Assembly: GCA_963978895.1 (NCBI GenBank)
Contig: OZ022242.1
Coordinates: 24,407,663 to 24,471,662 of the forward strand
Source: Erpobdella octoculata
Lineage: Eukaryota > Annelida > Clitellata > Hirudinida > Erpobdellidae
DNA length: 64,000 nt
Direction of reading: 5' to 3'
The position numbers were made by a program, and so were the translations under genes. Below are positions 1-44,732 of the stretch, piece after piece. Each line of letters begins with the position of its first letter. Position 1 is the stretch's first letter. The notes beneath the pieces are model-generated. The model was not told where the DNA came from. It did no database searches and worked only from the letters and a program-made list of their open reading frames with translations.

Positions 1-42
1 TTCTGTTTTATCATGTTCTGTTTCATCATGTTCTGTTTTATC
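1..42. repeat. Short tandem repeat, 15-bp unit
   Basis: About three copies of a unit resembling ttctgttttatcatg lie at the left window edge, so the array may extend outside the window. Confidence 0.7.
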
Positions 43-710
43 CGGTTACCAATAACTAGAGTACCATATCTGCTCATTCGTGGTATCTTCATACAAACAT
101 TCTACAACATATTCACTATTGAATGGTATAAAAATTGGCTTGTCTGTTAAAATTTCCCATGTAGCCTCGAAAAACTGCTAGATCTACCAGTCTATTATAG
201 TATAGCGTCATCGGCCGATTTCTATAGAAACACGGTTTTAAAAACTTTAATAGAATAAGCTCAGAACATTATCAGAACATTCTACGAAAAAGATTTTTAC
301 AGAAAAACTTATTAAAAACCGACTTTAAGCAAAAATATCAAAAGGCAGTGTTGATACCACTGATCTCTATAATATAACTGTATTGCGCTTAGCCCATTAT
401 TGCAATAGAAATGTTGTCGCCAGTCTGCCACCATGTTACCACTCTCAATTACCAATACAGCCGTCGTGTTTACGTCGGTCGTTGCATGATATACAAAGAA
501 TTAAGGGGTTTTAATTAAATTTAATTATTTCACTTGAAAATAAAATAATTTTATTTAGTTAGTCGGTATTTTTAACATTTTTTTTTACTACGGTCAATAT
601 CATAGTTATTCGGTAACACACAGATGAAACCATAACCATAGATGAAACGGGTTATTGTAAGGTTTATTGACAGTTGACAGTTAATCTACCTTAATTGGAA
701 AGTTGACTAA
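43..710. other. AT-rich intergenic stretch, nothing recognised
   Basis: No coding frame, RNA signature or terminal repeat was recognised here. It separates the left-edge tandem repeat from the minisatellite at 711. Confidence 0.5.
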
Positions 711-810
711 CCTGCGAAAGAGTCGATCATCCTGCGAAAGAGTTGATCATCCTGCGAAAGAGTCGATCATCCTGCAAAAGAGTCGATCATCCTGCGAAAG
801 AGTCGATAAT
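711..810. repeat. 20-bp minisatellite, five copies
   Basis: Five head-to-tail copies of cctgcgaaagagtcgatcat, with single substitutions in copies 2, 4 and 5. Non-coding, just downstream of the 3' end of the I-type LINE that begins near 948. Confidence 0.9.
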
Positions 811-1177
811 CTGAGTAAATGTATAATACCTGTCATTGCTGTAAATTAAATCCTTTATATTATAATCTTGAGTTTAAACAAAAATGATATATTATATCTG
901 AGCTTTCGAACTAACTTGCGTTCTTTTTCAAAGACTGAATGTGAAAAAAGAATATTTTTTTTATTATAGTTTATAGTCCTTTACACCATGTGTTTTAAGA
1001 CGCGAAAACAAAATCAAAATAAAAAAATATTTATTTACAATAAACAATTTTTCTCTATATTTACAGTTCTTTAGGATTATTTTGTATCCATTTATAGATG
1101 ATGTCGTGGCATATTTCCGAGTTCAGTATGGTTTGGAGTGTAGTTGGTTTTTGGACCTTTTTACAAAAGTTCCCAAG

Positions 1178-2015
1178 TTACTTTCCTAGTTGTGTCGTTT
1201 CTTTGCAGTGCAGCAACCAGTGCTCGATTGTTTCCTCTGTTCCGCAGGTTTCGCACAAACCGGTCTCATGAAGATTCAATCTCTTCAAATTTTGTTTCAG
1301 CCGACACTTTCCATGCCGGAGACGGGAAATGATGACTTCCTTTTTTCTGTTTGTTGTCTTGAATTTAATTTTATTGGAGACTCTTTTTTCGAGAGACCAG
1401 TAGTGTCGACTTTCTTGAGCAGAGTCCCATCTGGTTTGCCATTCGTTCAAAAGCTCTATACGTATTGTTTTTTTTTATGTCAAATATCTCTGGCATAACC
1501 TCAATCTCTATTTTGGGACGTTTGGTAGCTTCTTTGGCAAGACAATCTGCCATTTCATTTCCACTTATCCACACGTGGCTAGGTACCCAAATCAGGGTAA
1601 TTCTCTTCCCTTCTTTTGAAAGGTTGGATGCTAGTGTTAGGACTAATGCCACAAGAACAGATTTTTGAGCATTTGCGGAATTTTTCAATGAAAGCATAGA
1701 GCTATATGAATCCGTAAATAGGGCTATTTTATGTGGACCGTCTGGTTGTGCCATCCACTCCAAGCCGCATTTTATAGCCGTTAACTCAGCCGTATAAATA
1801 CTAACCTCATTCGTGACTCTCTTAGCCATTTTCATGTCTTTTTCCGGGATATAAATTCCCGCAACTGCTACATTGTCTATCTTAGATGCATCTGTGTACA
1901 TATGTGTCGAATCTGTATATGTAGCAATCAGTTCCTTAGCTCTTTGGAGAATTGACGGATCATCCTTCTTTAACCCCACCAGCCCTTTGTTAAAAAAGGT
2001 GGAATAAGTTTCCAT
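1178..2015 (-). pseudogene. LINE RNase H domain and C-terminus, frameshifted
   Basis: Two overlapping frames (1371-2015 and 1178-1450) make up the C-terminal part of the LINE polyprotein. The RNase H signature is clear: MYTDASK (first Asp), a YTAELTAI segment (Glu), LFTDSYSS (second Asp) and WVPSHVWISGNEMAD (His and last Asp). A frameshift near 1440 moves the ending, which carries a CETCGTEETIEHWLLHC zinc-binding motif (CCHC type), into another frame. This Cys/His motif is usual at the end of I/Jockey/R1-type pol proteins. RNase H would remove RNA from the cDNA hybrid during target-primed reverse transcription. Confidence 0.85.
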
Positions 2016-3477
2016 GGTGGAGTTAAAGAAGAAGTTAAGGGGACTGGGTTGAATTTGTCAACTATTTTGTTCAATGCCGCTGTTCTTTTGGCTGCTGGTT
2101 GTCCAGCTTTTTTCACTTTTCTGTGAAAGAACCATCGCCATTTAATCCCTTCTTGTCCTCTGGGAGGTACAAAGACGTTTTTTGCCGGATGGTTTGGAAT
2201 GATCTTGGTTTTAGTGGCAAGGTTTGTAATTAACATCTTTCGTCGTATATCGAGTGGAGGATCTCTGCATTCAATTTGTAGAGCGGCCAAACTGGTTCCA
2301 ACAATTGCCCCGCAAGCTGTTTTTAAGGCGCTATATTGGATTTTCTCGAGTCCTTGTTTTTGAGATTCTGATGCACTGTCAAATGCTTCGCAGCCAAACT
2401 CCATCACTGACCGTATGGCGCATCGGTAGAAAAGCATCAGTGTTTCTTTGCCGCATCCCCAGCTTTGTCCTGTCAGGTATCGCATGATATTCAATCTTTT
2501 CTTGCAACGATCAACGATCTTATCAATGTGTTTTTTCCAGGTTAATTTTGAGTCAAATATTATACCGAGAAATGTAGCTTCGCTCTTCCAACTGATTTTT
2601 TTGTCATCCATACAAATAGGTATGGAATTTCTTCGGAATTCATTGTATTTTGTAAAACAGACTGCTACCGATTTCTCGGTTGATAGTTTGAATCCCCAAT
2701 TGAGAAAGAATGTTTGGATTTCGTTTAATCGAGTCTGTAAGCAGCTTCGCATAGTATGTGGGTCTTTTCCTGAAATCCATATTGCTACATCGTCCGCAAA
2801 TATAGATTCCGAATTTTATGGATTTCTTGACAAGAGATGTCACTCATCATAACAATGAACAAAAGGGGGCCCAGGACAGAACCCTGTGGGGTACCATTTT
2901 CCAACAATACCGGATCTGACAACGTGGATCCCACACGAACCATGGCTTCTTGATTGTTTAAGAAGCTATGAATCCATTAAAAAATCTTTCCTCTGACACC
3001 AAGCTTTTAAAGCTTTAACAAAAGCCCCTTTCGCCTCATTAGATCGAAGGCCTTTTCTAAGTCCAGAAAGACCACCAGTGTCCCACCCCTATTCCACATC
3101 GAGCGTTTAGTATCGTTTTGTAGTCTAAGGATGTGATCTGTGCATCCTCTTCTTTTTCTAAAGCCTGATTGTTCACGGTTTAAGAAATTATTTTGCTCCA
3201 GGTAGAACCTCAACCGATTTGCAATAATTCTTTCAGTAACCTTGCACAATGAAGATGTTAGGGAAATGGGTCGATATGAGTTGGTGTCTGCAGAATTTTT
3301 TCTCGGTTTTAGTAGCGGAATAATTATGGATTGCTTCCATAGTTTTGCTACCTCTCCTTTTGACCAAGAAAAGTTTATAAGATCCAAGAGCTTATTGAGA
3401 CCTATCTCGTCAATTTGTTTTAGCATCTCATAGCAGAAATTGTCTGGACCTGGAGATTTGCCGTTTGCACTCTGCAT
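1970..3477 (-). pseudogene. LINE reverse transcriptase, copy 1, interrupted
   Basis: RT blocks appear in order on the - strand. The first piece (3477-3007) has SPGPDNF, YRPISLTSSLCK and QSGFRKRRGCTDHIL. A broken stretch around 2880 encodes a PQGSVLGP-like block. The thumb region is open from 2752 to 1970. The FADD catalytic box falls in the break near 2800. Stop codons and frameshifts separate the pieces, so no functional enzyme is encoded. Confidence 0.85.
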
Positions 3478-3649
3478 CAGAGCTTCGGAAATTCTTTTAA
3501 GGAAATTTCTGTGTTTAACTCATCTGGGTCGTTTTCGCGAGAAATGCCAGATCTTATGGTAAAGGTAATTTCTCTTTTCAGAGCCTCTTTCCTTTGAATA
3601 AATCTTAGGTCAAGATTTTTGTCTGATGAGTTTTTGCGATAGCAGTTGC

Positions 3650-4140
3650 TTACGCATTCGCTTTGTCTTTGTCAGAAAAAACGGTTTTATCTTCACTCAG
3701 TTTCAGCGCTGGAACGTTAAAACCTGCATGTGTGTGGACCATATTTTTCACCGCTTTCCGCATGGTAGTCTGACTAGAGTGTGAGTTAAGAGAGCTACAG
3801 AATGTTCGCCAATGGTTCTCTTTTGCTGTCCTCACTATCTTCTGTGCGATTTGTTTGAGTTCTCGATACCGTTCAAAACCAGTCGTAGTATATTCTTTCC
3901 GAAGTGAGTATAAGACTTTGTTTCTTGGTTTGATTGCGCTTTCACATTCATCATTCCACCATGGTACTGGCCTAAGTCCTGATCGTCTTCCATTTTTGGT
4001 TGGTATTGATGCTATGGTGCTTTGTTCAGACCTTGCATTAAAATGTTTGTTGCTTCGTCAACATCTGTGAAAATTTGGAGTTCATTTAACACTCCTGTTG
4101 AAAGCCGTTGGTATTTGTACCAATCAGCTTTCTCCAGGTT
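3650..4140 (-). pseudogene. LINE linker between endonuclease and RT, copy 1
   Basis: A short open frame (3650-3835) and broken flanking frames upstream of the RT match the position of the endonuclease-RT linker of I-type LINEs, where a Trp- and Lys-rich, weakly conserved segment is usual. The region stops at the junction with the second copy at 4141. Assignment is by position and direction; no catalytic motif is expected here. Confidence 0.5.
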
Positions 4141-4337
4141 AGAAAAAAAAATATTTTTTTTGTTTATTATAGTTTATAGTCTTTTACACCATGTGTTTTA
4201 AGACGCGAAAACAAAATCAAAATGAAAAAACAAACTTATTTACACTAAATAATTTTTCTCTATATTTACAGTTCTTTAGGATTATTTTGTATCCATTTAT
4301 AGATGATGTCGTGGCATATTTTCGAGTTCAGTATGGT

Positions 4338-5312
4338 TTAGAGTGTAGTTGGTTTTTGGATCCTTTTACAAAAGTTCCCAAGTTCCTTTCCTAGTTGTGT
4401 CGTTTCTTTGCAGTGCAGCAACCAGTGCTCGATTGTTTCCTCTGTTCCGCAAGTTTCACACAAACCTGTCTCATGAAGATTCATTCTCTTCAAATTTTGT
4501 TTCAGCCGACACTTTCCAAGTCGGAGTCGGGAAATGATGACTTCCTTTTTTCTGTTTGTTGTCTTGAATTTAATTTTATTTGAGACTTTTTTTTTGAGAG
4601 ACCAGTAGTGTCGACTTTCTTGAGCAGAGTCCCATCTGGTCTGCCATTCGTTCAAAAGCTCTCTGCGTATTGTTCTTTTTATGTCAAATATCTCTGGCAT
4701 AATCTCAATCTCTATTTCGGGATGTTTGGTAGTTTCTTTGGCAAGGCAATCTGTCATTTCATTTCCACGTATGCCCACGTGGCTAGGTACCCAAATCAAG
4801 GTAATTGTTTTCCCTTCTTTTGAGAGGTTGGATGCTAGTGTTAGGACGGATTCCAACAAGAGCAGATTTTTGAGCATTCGCGGAATTTTTCAATGATATC
4901 ATAGAGCTATATGAATCCGTAAATAGGGCTATTTTATGTGGACCGTCTGGTTGTGCCATCCACTCCAAGCCGCATTTTATAGCCGTTAGCTCAGCCGTAT
5001 AAATACTAACGTCATTCGTGACTCTCTTAGCCATTTTCATATCTTTTTCCGGGATACAAATTCCCACAGCTGCTACATTGTCTATCTTAGATGCATATGT
5101 GTCGAATCTGTATATGTAGCAATCAGTTCCTTAGCTCTTTGGACAATTGACAGATCATCCTTCTTTAACCCCACCAGCCTTTCGTTAAAAAGAGGTGGAA
5201 TAAGTTTCCATGGTGGAGTTAGAGAAGGAGTTAAGGGGACTGGGTTGAATTTGTCAACTATTTTGTTCAATGCCGCTGTTCTTTTGGCTGCTGGATGTTC
5301 AGCTTCTTTCAC
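4338..5312 (-). pseudogene. LINE RNase H and C-terminal Cys/His motif, copy 2
   Basis: Three overlapping frames (5082-5312, 4783-5067, 4338-4877) together cover RNase H and the C-terminal CETCGTEETIEHWLLHC motif. The first Asp motif region is degraded, while LFTDSYSS and WVPSHVGIRGNEM are retained. At least two frameshifts are needed to join the pieces, one of them near the Asn-rich stretch around 4850. Confidence 0.8.
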
Positions 5313-5343
5313 TTTTCTGTGAAAGAACCATCACCATTTAACC

Positions 5344-6049
5344 CAGAGGTGGGCAAACTACGGCCCGCGGGCCGCATGCGGCCCGCCAAAGTATTTTATG
5401 CGGCCCGTTTAGAATTTTCGCTAAATTTTTGAAATTGTTATTTAGATTATCGGCTTCGATTTAAATAAATTATATTAACGTTTTTTTTTGTTGGTTGTTT
5501 TTACATAAAACTCACAACATCCCTATTCGCAACTGTGTTCGCGCTTAACCAAAAGTTAGTTTTGTTTACATTTTGAAAGGTTTTAAACATTGTAATTTGA
5601 AAGTGAATAGAATAAGCGTTGATTTAATCATGAGTGCTGCCAAGAAAAGAAAAATTGAGGACGAATGTCGTGTTTTTAATGAAGATTGGACTGATAAGTA
5701 CTTCTTCGCAAATGTTAGGGACAAGGCTGTCTGTTTGCTGTGCCATGAGTGTGTGAGTGTTTTTAAAGAGTATAATTTAAAAAGACACTACCAAACAAAA
5801 CATTCCTTGTTCTTCATAATTACTATGATGGTAACAATAAACTTTTCTTGAAATGATTATTAATAATAAAATCTTATTTTTGTTCACTTTTTTGTTTCAG
5901 TTCATATTCTAAATGTGAAATAAAACGAGAAATACATGAGACTTTCAAACTTGTAAATTTTTATTAAAATAGAGAAAATATATATGCGGCCCGCGATAAC
6001 AAAAAAGTTTTCAATGTGGCCCTCCGTAGAAAATGTTTGCCCACCCCTG
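5344..6049 (+). mobile_element. Non-autonomous hAT element (Charlie-like ends)
   Basis: The ends are inverted: CAGAGGTGGGCAAAC at the left and, read from the right, CAGGGGTGGGCAAAC. The next bases on each side are GC-rich 'GGCCC' runs. It is flanked by a perfect 8-bp target duplication, ATTTAACC (5336-5343 and 6050-6057), as expected for hAT. The neighbouring LINE copy shows the empty site. It is 706 bp, far below a full hAT transposase, and retains only an N-terminal BED-finger frame. Confidence 0.93.
5573..5851 (+). CDS. BED-type zinc finger, N-terminus of hAT transposase (truncated)
   Basis: The open frame has an upstream in-frame ATG; the more likely start is the second Met at about 5631, which begins MSAAKKRKIEDECR. 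It carries a CxxC (CLLC) and a HYQTKH (Hx4H) pair spaced as in BED fingers, which bind DNA in hAT transposases and in host genes derived from them (ZBED and GTF2IRD2-like proteins). The catalytic RNase H-fold and dimerisation region are missing. The start could still feed a deleted transposase, so I treat it as a remnant rather than a host gene. Confidence 0.75.
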   Translation: MKGFKHCNLKVNRISVDLIMSAAKKRKIEDECRVFNEDWTDKYFFANVRDKAVCLLCHECVSVFKEYNLKRHYQTKHSLFFIITMMVTINFS

Positions 6050-6057
6050 ATTTAACC

Positions 6058-6893
6058 CCTTCTTGTCCTCTGGGAGGTACAAAGACGTCTTTTGCCGGAT
6101 GGTTTGGAATGATCTTGGTTTTAGTGGCAAGGTTTGTAATTAACATCTTTCGTCGTATATCGAGTGGAGGATCTCCGCATTCTATTTGTAGAGCGGCCAA
6201 ACTGGTTCCAACCATTGCCCCGCAAGCTGTTTTTAAGGCACTATATTGGATTTTCTCGAGTCCTTGTTTTTGAGATTCTGATGCACTGTCAAATGCTTCG
6301 CAGCCAAACTCCATCACTGACCGTATGGCGCATCGGTAGAAAAGCATCAGTGTTTCTTTGCCGCATCCCCAGCTTTGTCCTGTTAGGCATCGCATGATAT
6401 TTAATCTTTTTTTGCAACGATCAACGATCTTATCAATGTGTTTTTTCCAGGTTAATTTTGAGTCAAATATTATACAGAGAATTGTAGCTTCGCTCTTCCA
6501 ACTGATTTTTTTGTCATCGATACAAATAGGTAGGGAATTTTTTCGGAATTCATTGTATTTTGTAAAACAGACTGCTACCGATTTCTCGGTTGACAGTTTG
6601 AATCCCCAATTGAGAAAGAATGTTTGGATTTCGTTTAATCGAGTCTGTAAGCAGTTTCGCATAGTATGTGGGTCTTTTCCTGAAATCCATATGGCTACAT
6701 CGTCCGCAAATATAGATGTCCGAATTCCATGGATTTCTTGACAAGGGATGTCGCTCATCATAACAATGTGTGCCACTAATGCCAGTGTTACAGTGTTACA
6801 ATTTTGCCACTCATGAAGAACTTTTGAGGCTAATGAGTGGTTACCTTGTCCGAGACTCGGCCAGTTTTTTTCCAACAAAAATTCTGTATCCAT
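6058..6893 (-). pseudogene. LINE reverse transcriptase, copy 2 fragment
   Basis: The - strand frame holds the RT catalytic box (SIFADDVAIW), followed by the thumb region. The N-terminal roughly 45 residues upstream of 6757 do not match copy 1, so the open frame begins in unrelated sequence. Its apparent 3' end runs into the hAT insertion at 6049, which creates an artificial C-terminus. Confidence 0.8.
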
Positions 6894-6925
6894 GTTGAAT
6901 ATGTTGATGAATAAAATAATAGGCT

Positions 6926-7555
<630 letters not shown>

Positions 7556-7562
<7 letters not shown>

Positions 7563-8092
7563 TCCAAACTGTCTATGAGTGAAGATATCAAAAAGTAGCT
7601 CATAATGTGGTCTTTAATTATTGACTCGAGAATTTTGCAACATACTGATGTCAAAGCTATTGGCCTGTAGTTCTCGACCTTAGCTTTGCTACCTTTTTTA
7701 TACAACGGAACCACAACACTTGACTTCCAATCACATGGAACCACCCCCGAAGCCAATGATGTTCTGAAAATCCTCAACAAATGTTCATTTAAAACCAGTC
7801 TTGTTTCGCTCAAGATTCTTGAATGTATGCCATCCGGCCCCGCAGACTTTCCCCTGTTCAAGGCCATCAATTTTTTCTCAACAATGCCACTATCAATTTT
7901 CAATTCTGTCATTCCACAAGCCGGCACAATTGGGTGAAATATATCATCGCCTTCAAAGAGATCTTCCCGTACATAAACCGACGAGAAGAATTTAGCGAGT
8001 GCTTCTGCTTTATCTCTGTCACACATTAAGTCAGTACCATCAACATTTAGAACACCAATACTCTCTTTAACCTTGGTAATTTTTTTATTCAT
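7556..8092 (-). pseudogene. LINE reverse transcriptase N-terminal half (CR1/Jockey-type)
   Basis: The open frame contains the first RT blocks: SAGPDGIHSRIL, DWKSSVVVPLYKKGS and YRPIALTSVCCKILESII. It is cut at 7562 by the SINE palindrome just before the block holding QxGF, and no catalytic FADD box remains. It belongs to a different LINE family from the I-type copies. It lies outside the host gene, upstream of exon 1. Confidence 0.8.
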
Positions 8093-8499
8093 ATTATTAC
8101 GTTTTATACATAAATAGACGTCATATCATATACAATCAGTTAAGTAAATTAATAATGTCTAAGAATAAAAGCATTATGGAATTGTAAATTGCATGACTCA
8201 GCAAGGATAACTACAAACAGCATGTGTAACTTAGTTATGATAACATATAAGATAAATCTACAAGATTTATATAAAAGGTATATATAATTTAACATTAGTA
8301 CTGTCACTTCCGCACAATTACTTACGACAAACGGTTATATTGTGAGTGAGGTGAGAAAAGGTAGTCATATCAACAGAAACCGGACAGTCATACCAATCCT
8401 CCACACTTTCGCACCCGTCCAGAGATGACAGAGGCCCACCGGACTCTGCACCAATCCCCACGAGATTTTTATATATATAGATAAACAAACATTTTTGGA
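8093..8499. other. Non-coding stretch upstream of the host gene
   Basis: No gene recognised. It ends with tttttatatatatagat at 8466-8482, which resembles the 5' terminus of a Helitron on the - strand, but no matching 3' end was found, so this is not called. Confidence 0.4.
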
Positions 8500-8990
8500 A
8501 TACTATTTTCTTTTAAAAGGCTCTATTAAACACAATTGACCACTTAACGTTTGTTATCTTTCTCAACAAGTTTTTAAAGCCCTTTTCATCCATTTGAAAT
8601 GACAAAAATTGAAATTGATGAGTTTATTGGTTTAAAAATAGATAAATAATAATACAATCAGGATTAACTGGCCAGTTTCAGCTATATAAAGCCATCTTCA
8701 GAACACTATGTTAAAACAACAAATTAAATAATATAAAAATTCAAATTGTAAAGTCAAAAATTAGAAATACTTATATGTTTTGTTTAAACAGAGACATTGA
8801 ATAGTAGCTAAGCTGAATCGACTTTCACTTAACAAATTAATACGGCTATTGACAGATGAAACACATTGAAATTCAACAAGAGCTTCAAATTTTTACATAT
8901 TTCTACTTACTCTATAAAGTAGGCGCTGAACTATTTTTGTAATTTTGGCATAAACAATGCTTTGTTTAAAAAAAAACCGTTTTGACCTGT
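8500..8990 (-). mobile_element. Penelope-like element 3' end, relic
   Basis: Read on the - strand this segment matches the PLE end at 60600-61010: an AT-rich leader, a hammerhead-like motif, then a stretch that would encode a KWSIVFN-like peptide. The similarity extends over more than 400 bp. It lies only about 60 bp upstream of the host start codon. Confidence 0.75.
8661..8706 (-). ncRNA. Hammerhead ribozyme-like motif (weakened stem I)
   Basis: On the - strand: CUGAAGA core, stem II closed by GGCU/AGCU, GAAA, the palindrome CUGGCCAG as helix III, then UU. The flanks of stem I pair over about three positions only (GUU/AAU), so cleavage is doubtful. Homologous to the intact motif at 60806-60849. 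Confidence 0.65.
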
Positions 8991-9049
8991 AAACAAATAA
9001 TTTTTTAAATTATATTGTTCTAGATTTGACTGCTTGAAATACCGCTATA

Positions 9050-42531
<33,482 letters not shown>

Positions 42532-42545
42532 TTTTTAATTTTTTT

Positions 42546-42551
42546 AATAAA
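42546..42551 (+). promoter_or_regulatory. Polyadenylation signal AATAAA of the calaxin-like gene
   Basis: AATAAA lies 15 bp after the stop codon, at the expected place for a compact 3' UTR. Confidence 0.6.
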
Positions 42552-43290
42552 CTTAGAAATTCTGGTATTTTGTCTGTGGTGGTTTCACGGAAAAATTTAC
42601 ATTAAGTTTTGTTGAAGCAGTTTTAAATTGAAATCAACCATTCACAACAGCAAATGACAATACAATATCATAATAATGACATTTCATAAGACCCAGGGCT
42701 CATGAGAATAAATTTAACCGTTTCAAAAAATCGAAAACTAAAAATGAAAAAAATACTAAAGGGTGACAAAAAATTATAAATTGTTATCAAATGCATAGGC
42801 GTTGGGAATGTTTGTGCTGTAGAGGGGTGGCAAAACTGACATCTGCCCAAAAATACAAGCACATTTCAATCATGACATGACAATTTTTTTGTGCTAAGTG
42901 ACTGCTATATTAACATAATATTAATAATTGTAGAATTTACAAGCACAAATTGTACATACAAACTTGACATTATAACTTTTAATAATATTGTGTATGGGCT
43001 GTATAATAGCACATAATAGCTATTATACAGACGTCCATGATAAGGGTAATATACTTTAAGTTTCACTAAAACAACATTAATCAAACAGCTATTTATAATA
43101 CAACTATATAAATTATTCTGTAAGTCCTATGATGTCAATTTGTAACGATTGAGGTTTTTTGGATGGGTGATGTTACTAACATCATGATAGGGAGTTTGGT
43201 TTGGGTTGTAGATGTTGTAGCCATTCTAGTTTAAAAATAATCTATGTCTGTCCGCGGACAGACAAACAAACAAGAAACTGACTTATTAAT
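42552..43290. other. Downstream of the host gene, nothing recognised
   Basis: AT-rich, with no coding frame of any family. Confidence 0.45.
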
Positions 43291-43552
43291 TTACATCATA
43301 AAAAATACATTTTTTAAAAAACAGCGTTTTTTTGTGCCCTGAAAATAATAACATAATATTCCTATAAATCGTATACCACGAAAAACGTTGCGGGCGCATT
43401 ATTTTTTTTTATAAATTGTACTAAATTTTTGATGTTGTAGCCTATATGCGCCCGCAACGTTTTCTGTTGTATATGAATTATAGGAATATTATTTTATAAT
43501 TTTTAGGGCGCAAGAAAAAACGTTTTTTAAAAAATGTATTTTTATGATGTAA
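43291..43552. mobile_element. Foldback (long inverted repeat) element
   Basis: Left arm ttacatcataaaaaatacat... and right arm (read inversely) ttacatcataaaaatacat... pair over about 110 bp, including gcgcccgcaacgtttt, around a loop of about 40 bp. No coding capacity. It could be a MITE or a hairpin-forming sequence. Confidence 0.75.
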
Positions 43553-43880
43553 AAAATAATTTTCTACTTTTTCGTTTTTGTTGATTGAAATTTTGCAAGA
43601 ATTTGAGTTTTTTTTAGTTTTTCTGCACGGTGGCAAATCTTGTTAAATTTAAAATCTTATAACTTTTTTACTTTTTTTTTGCTGGGTGCAATATATGATC
43701 TGTAATGTTTAAAAAACACCATCGTATGGATTTCGCGGACAGATATTCTCGGAACTCTCAAACAGACAACAAAGTAACCTAGTAAAAACGTTGTAAAAAC
43801 GTTGTAATAAAGTTAATTCAACTTCTAAGGTTCCAGGGATCCATTTTATTAGATATACTCAATAGAACAAATATATGTGT
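43553..43880. other. AT-rich spacer
   Basis: No feature recognised. A ggacagat sequence near 43737 echoes a ggacagac sequence left of the foldback. Confidence 0.4.
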
Positions 43881-43883
43881 ATA

Positions 43884-44082
43884 CAAACATACATACATAC
43901 ATGCATACATGCATACATGTATACAAACTGTAAGAGGAAGATGGATCATCTTACGTATTTTCATAATAGTTGTTTATTTTATTTTATTATGTGTGCATTT
44001 TTGATTGGATGTGTTGAAACAATAGTCATTTATATATGTATGTATCTGTGTGTATATGTGTGTATATGTGTGTATATATATG

Positions 44083-44181
<99 letters not shown>

Positions 44182-44328
44182 ATATGTATATTTGTGCTCT
44201 TGTGACATTGTGTGTGCGTATAATTTTTTTAACATTAATATATATGTATATGTATGTGTGTTTGAGTGTATATATACATGAATGGGTTTATGTATATGTT
44301 TATATATATATATGTATATATATATATG

Positions 44329-44362
<34 letters not shown>

Positions 44363-44384
44363 TGTGTGTGTTTATATATATAAT
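43884..44384. repeat. Mixed (CATA)n, (TA)n and (GT)n microsatellites
   Basis: Short CATACATA run at 43888, a TA array at 44088-44176, then GTATATAT mixtures up to the LTR at 44385. Confidence 0.9.
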
Positions 44385-44636
44385 TGTTATTGGTCTTTTT
44401 CATTTTTGGGGTCTTCAATAAAAAAGTAAGGTGATCTGGGCAGAGCAATTGGAATTAACAAAAGATTTGTTTGAACCGTGCGAAATTCTACAAAGTGAGA
44501 TAATTCAGTTTTTTGAGTCAAGATTATATTCAAGGAAGAATAATAAAGTTAAAATAAATTCGAGAAATATTGTGTTATAAATAACTTCGACTTTAACGTT
44601 ACGAATCGCTAAAAAGCATATTCCTCTACGTTTACA
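44385..44636 (+). repeat. Probable 5' LTR of a SCAN-like-Gag gypsy element
   Basis: Starts TGTTATTGG and ends CGTTTACA, immediately followed by TTGGTGACCTCGACG, a primer-binding-type sequence. A Gag ORF begins 97 bp later. No 3' LTR partner is present, so the boundary is inferred. Confidence 0.55.
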
Positions 44637-44732
44637 TTGGTGACCTCGACGTATTTACGCATTTTAATCCGTAAATATATTTTCTGAAGTTATTTGATCA
44701 CAAGTGACCGAATTTTTTTTCTTTTGTGAAAT

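Larger units (their letters stand above)
948..4140 (-). mobile_element. I-type non-LTR retrotransposon (LINE), copy 1, 5'-truncated
   Basis: Read on the - strand, the segment runs from the linker between endonuclease and reverse transcriptase (about 4140), through RT, to an RNase H domain and a 3' UTR ending in an A-rich tract near 948. RT followed by RNase H is typical of the I group of LINEs. The frame is broken several times, so this is a relic. Its 5' end abuts the 3' tail of a second copy of the same family at 4141. The apurinic endonuclease and ORF1 are absent. The clade call rests on domain order and motifs seen by eye. Confidence 0.85.
4141..6757 (-). mobile_element. I-type LINE, copy 2, split by a hAT element
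   Basis: A second copy of the family at 948-4140. Its 3' tail (4141-4270) closely matches the tail at 948-1080. RNase H frames lie at 4338-5312 and RT at 6058-6750. The two blocks are separated by the hAT element at 5344-6049. Homology to copy 1 ends near 6757, where unrelated sequence follows. Both copies share orientation and touch each other, so either a later LINE inserted next to its relative or a tandem duplication occurred. Confidence 0.85.

Noticed and set aside
711..810. CRISPR-like array
   Set aside because: The 20-bp units are contiguous with no spacers, and the sequence is eukaryotic.
8466..8482. Helitron 5' end (tttttatatatatagat)
   Set aside because: No matching CTAG end or family sequence nearby; the motif is short and AT-rich.
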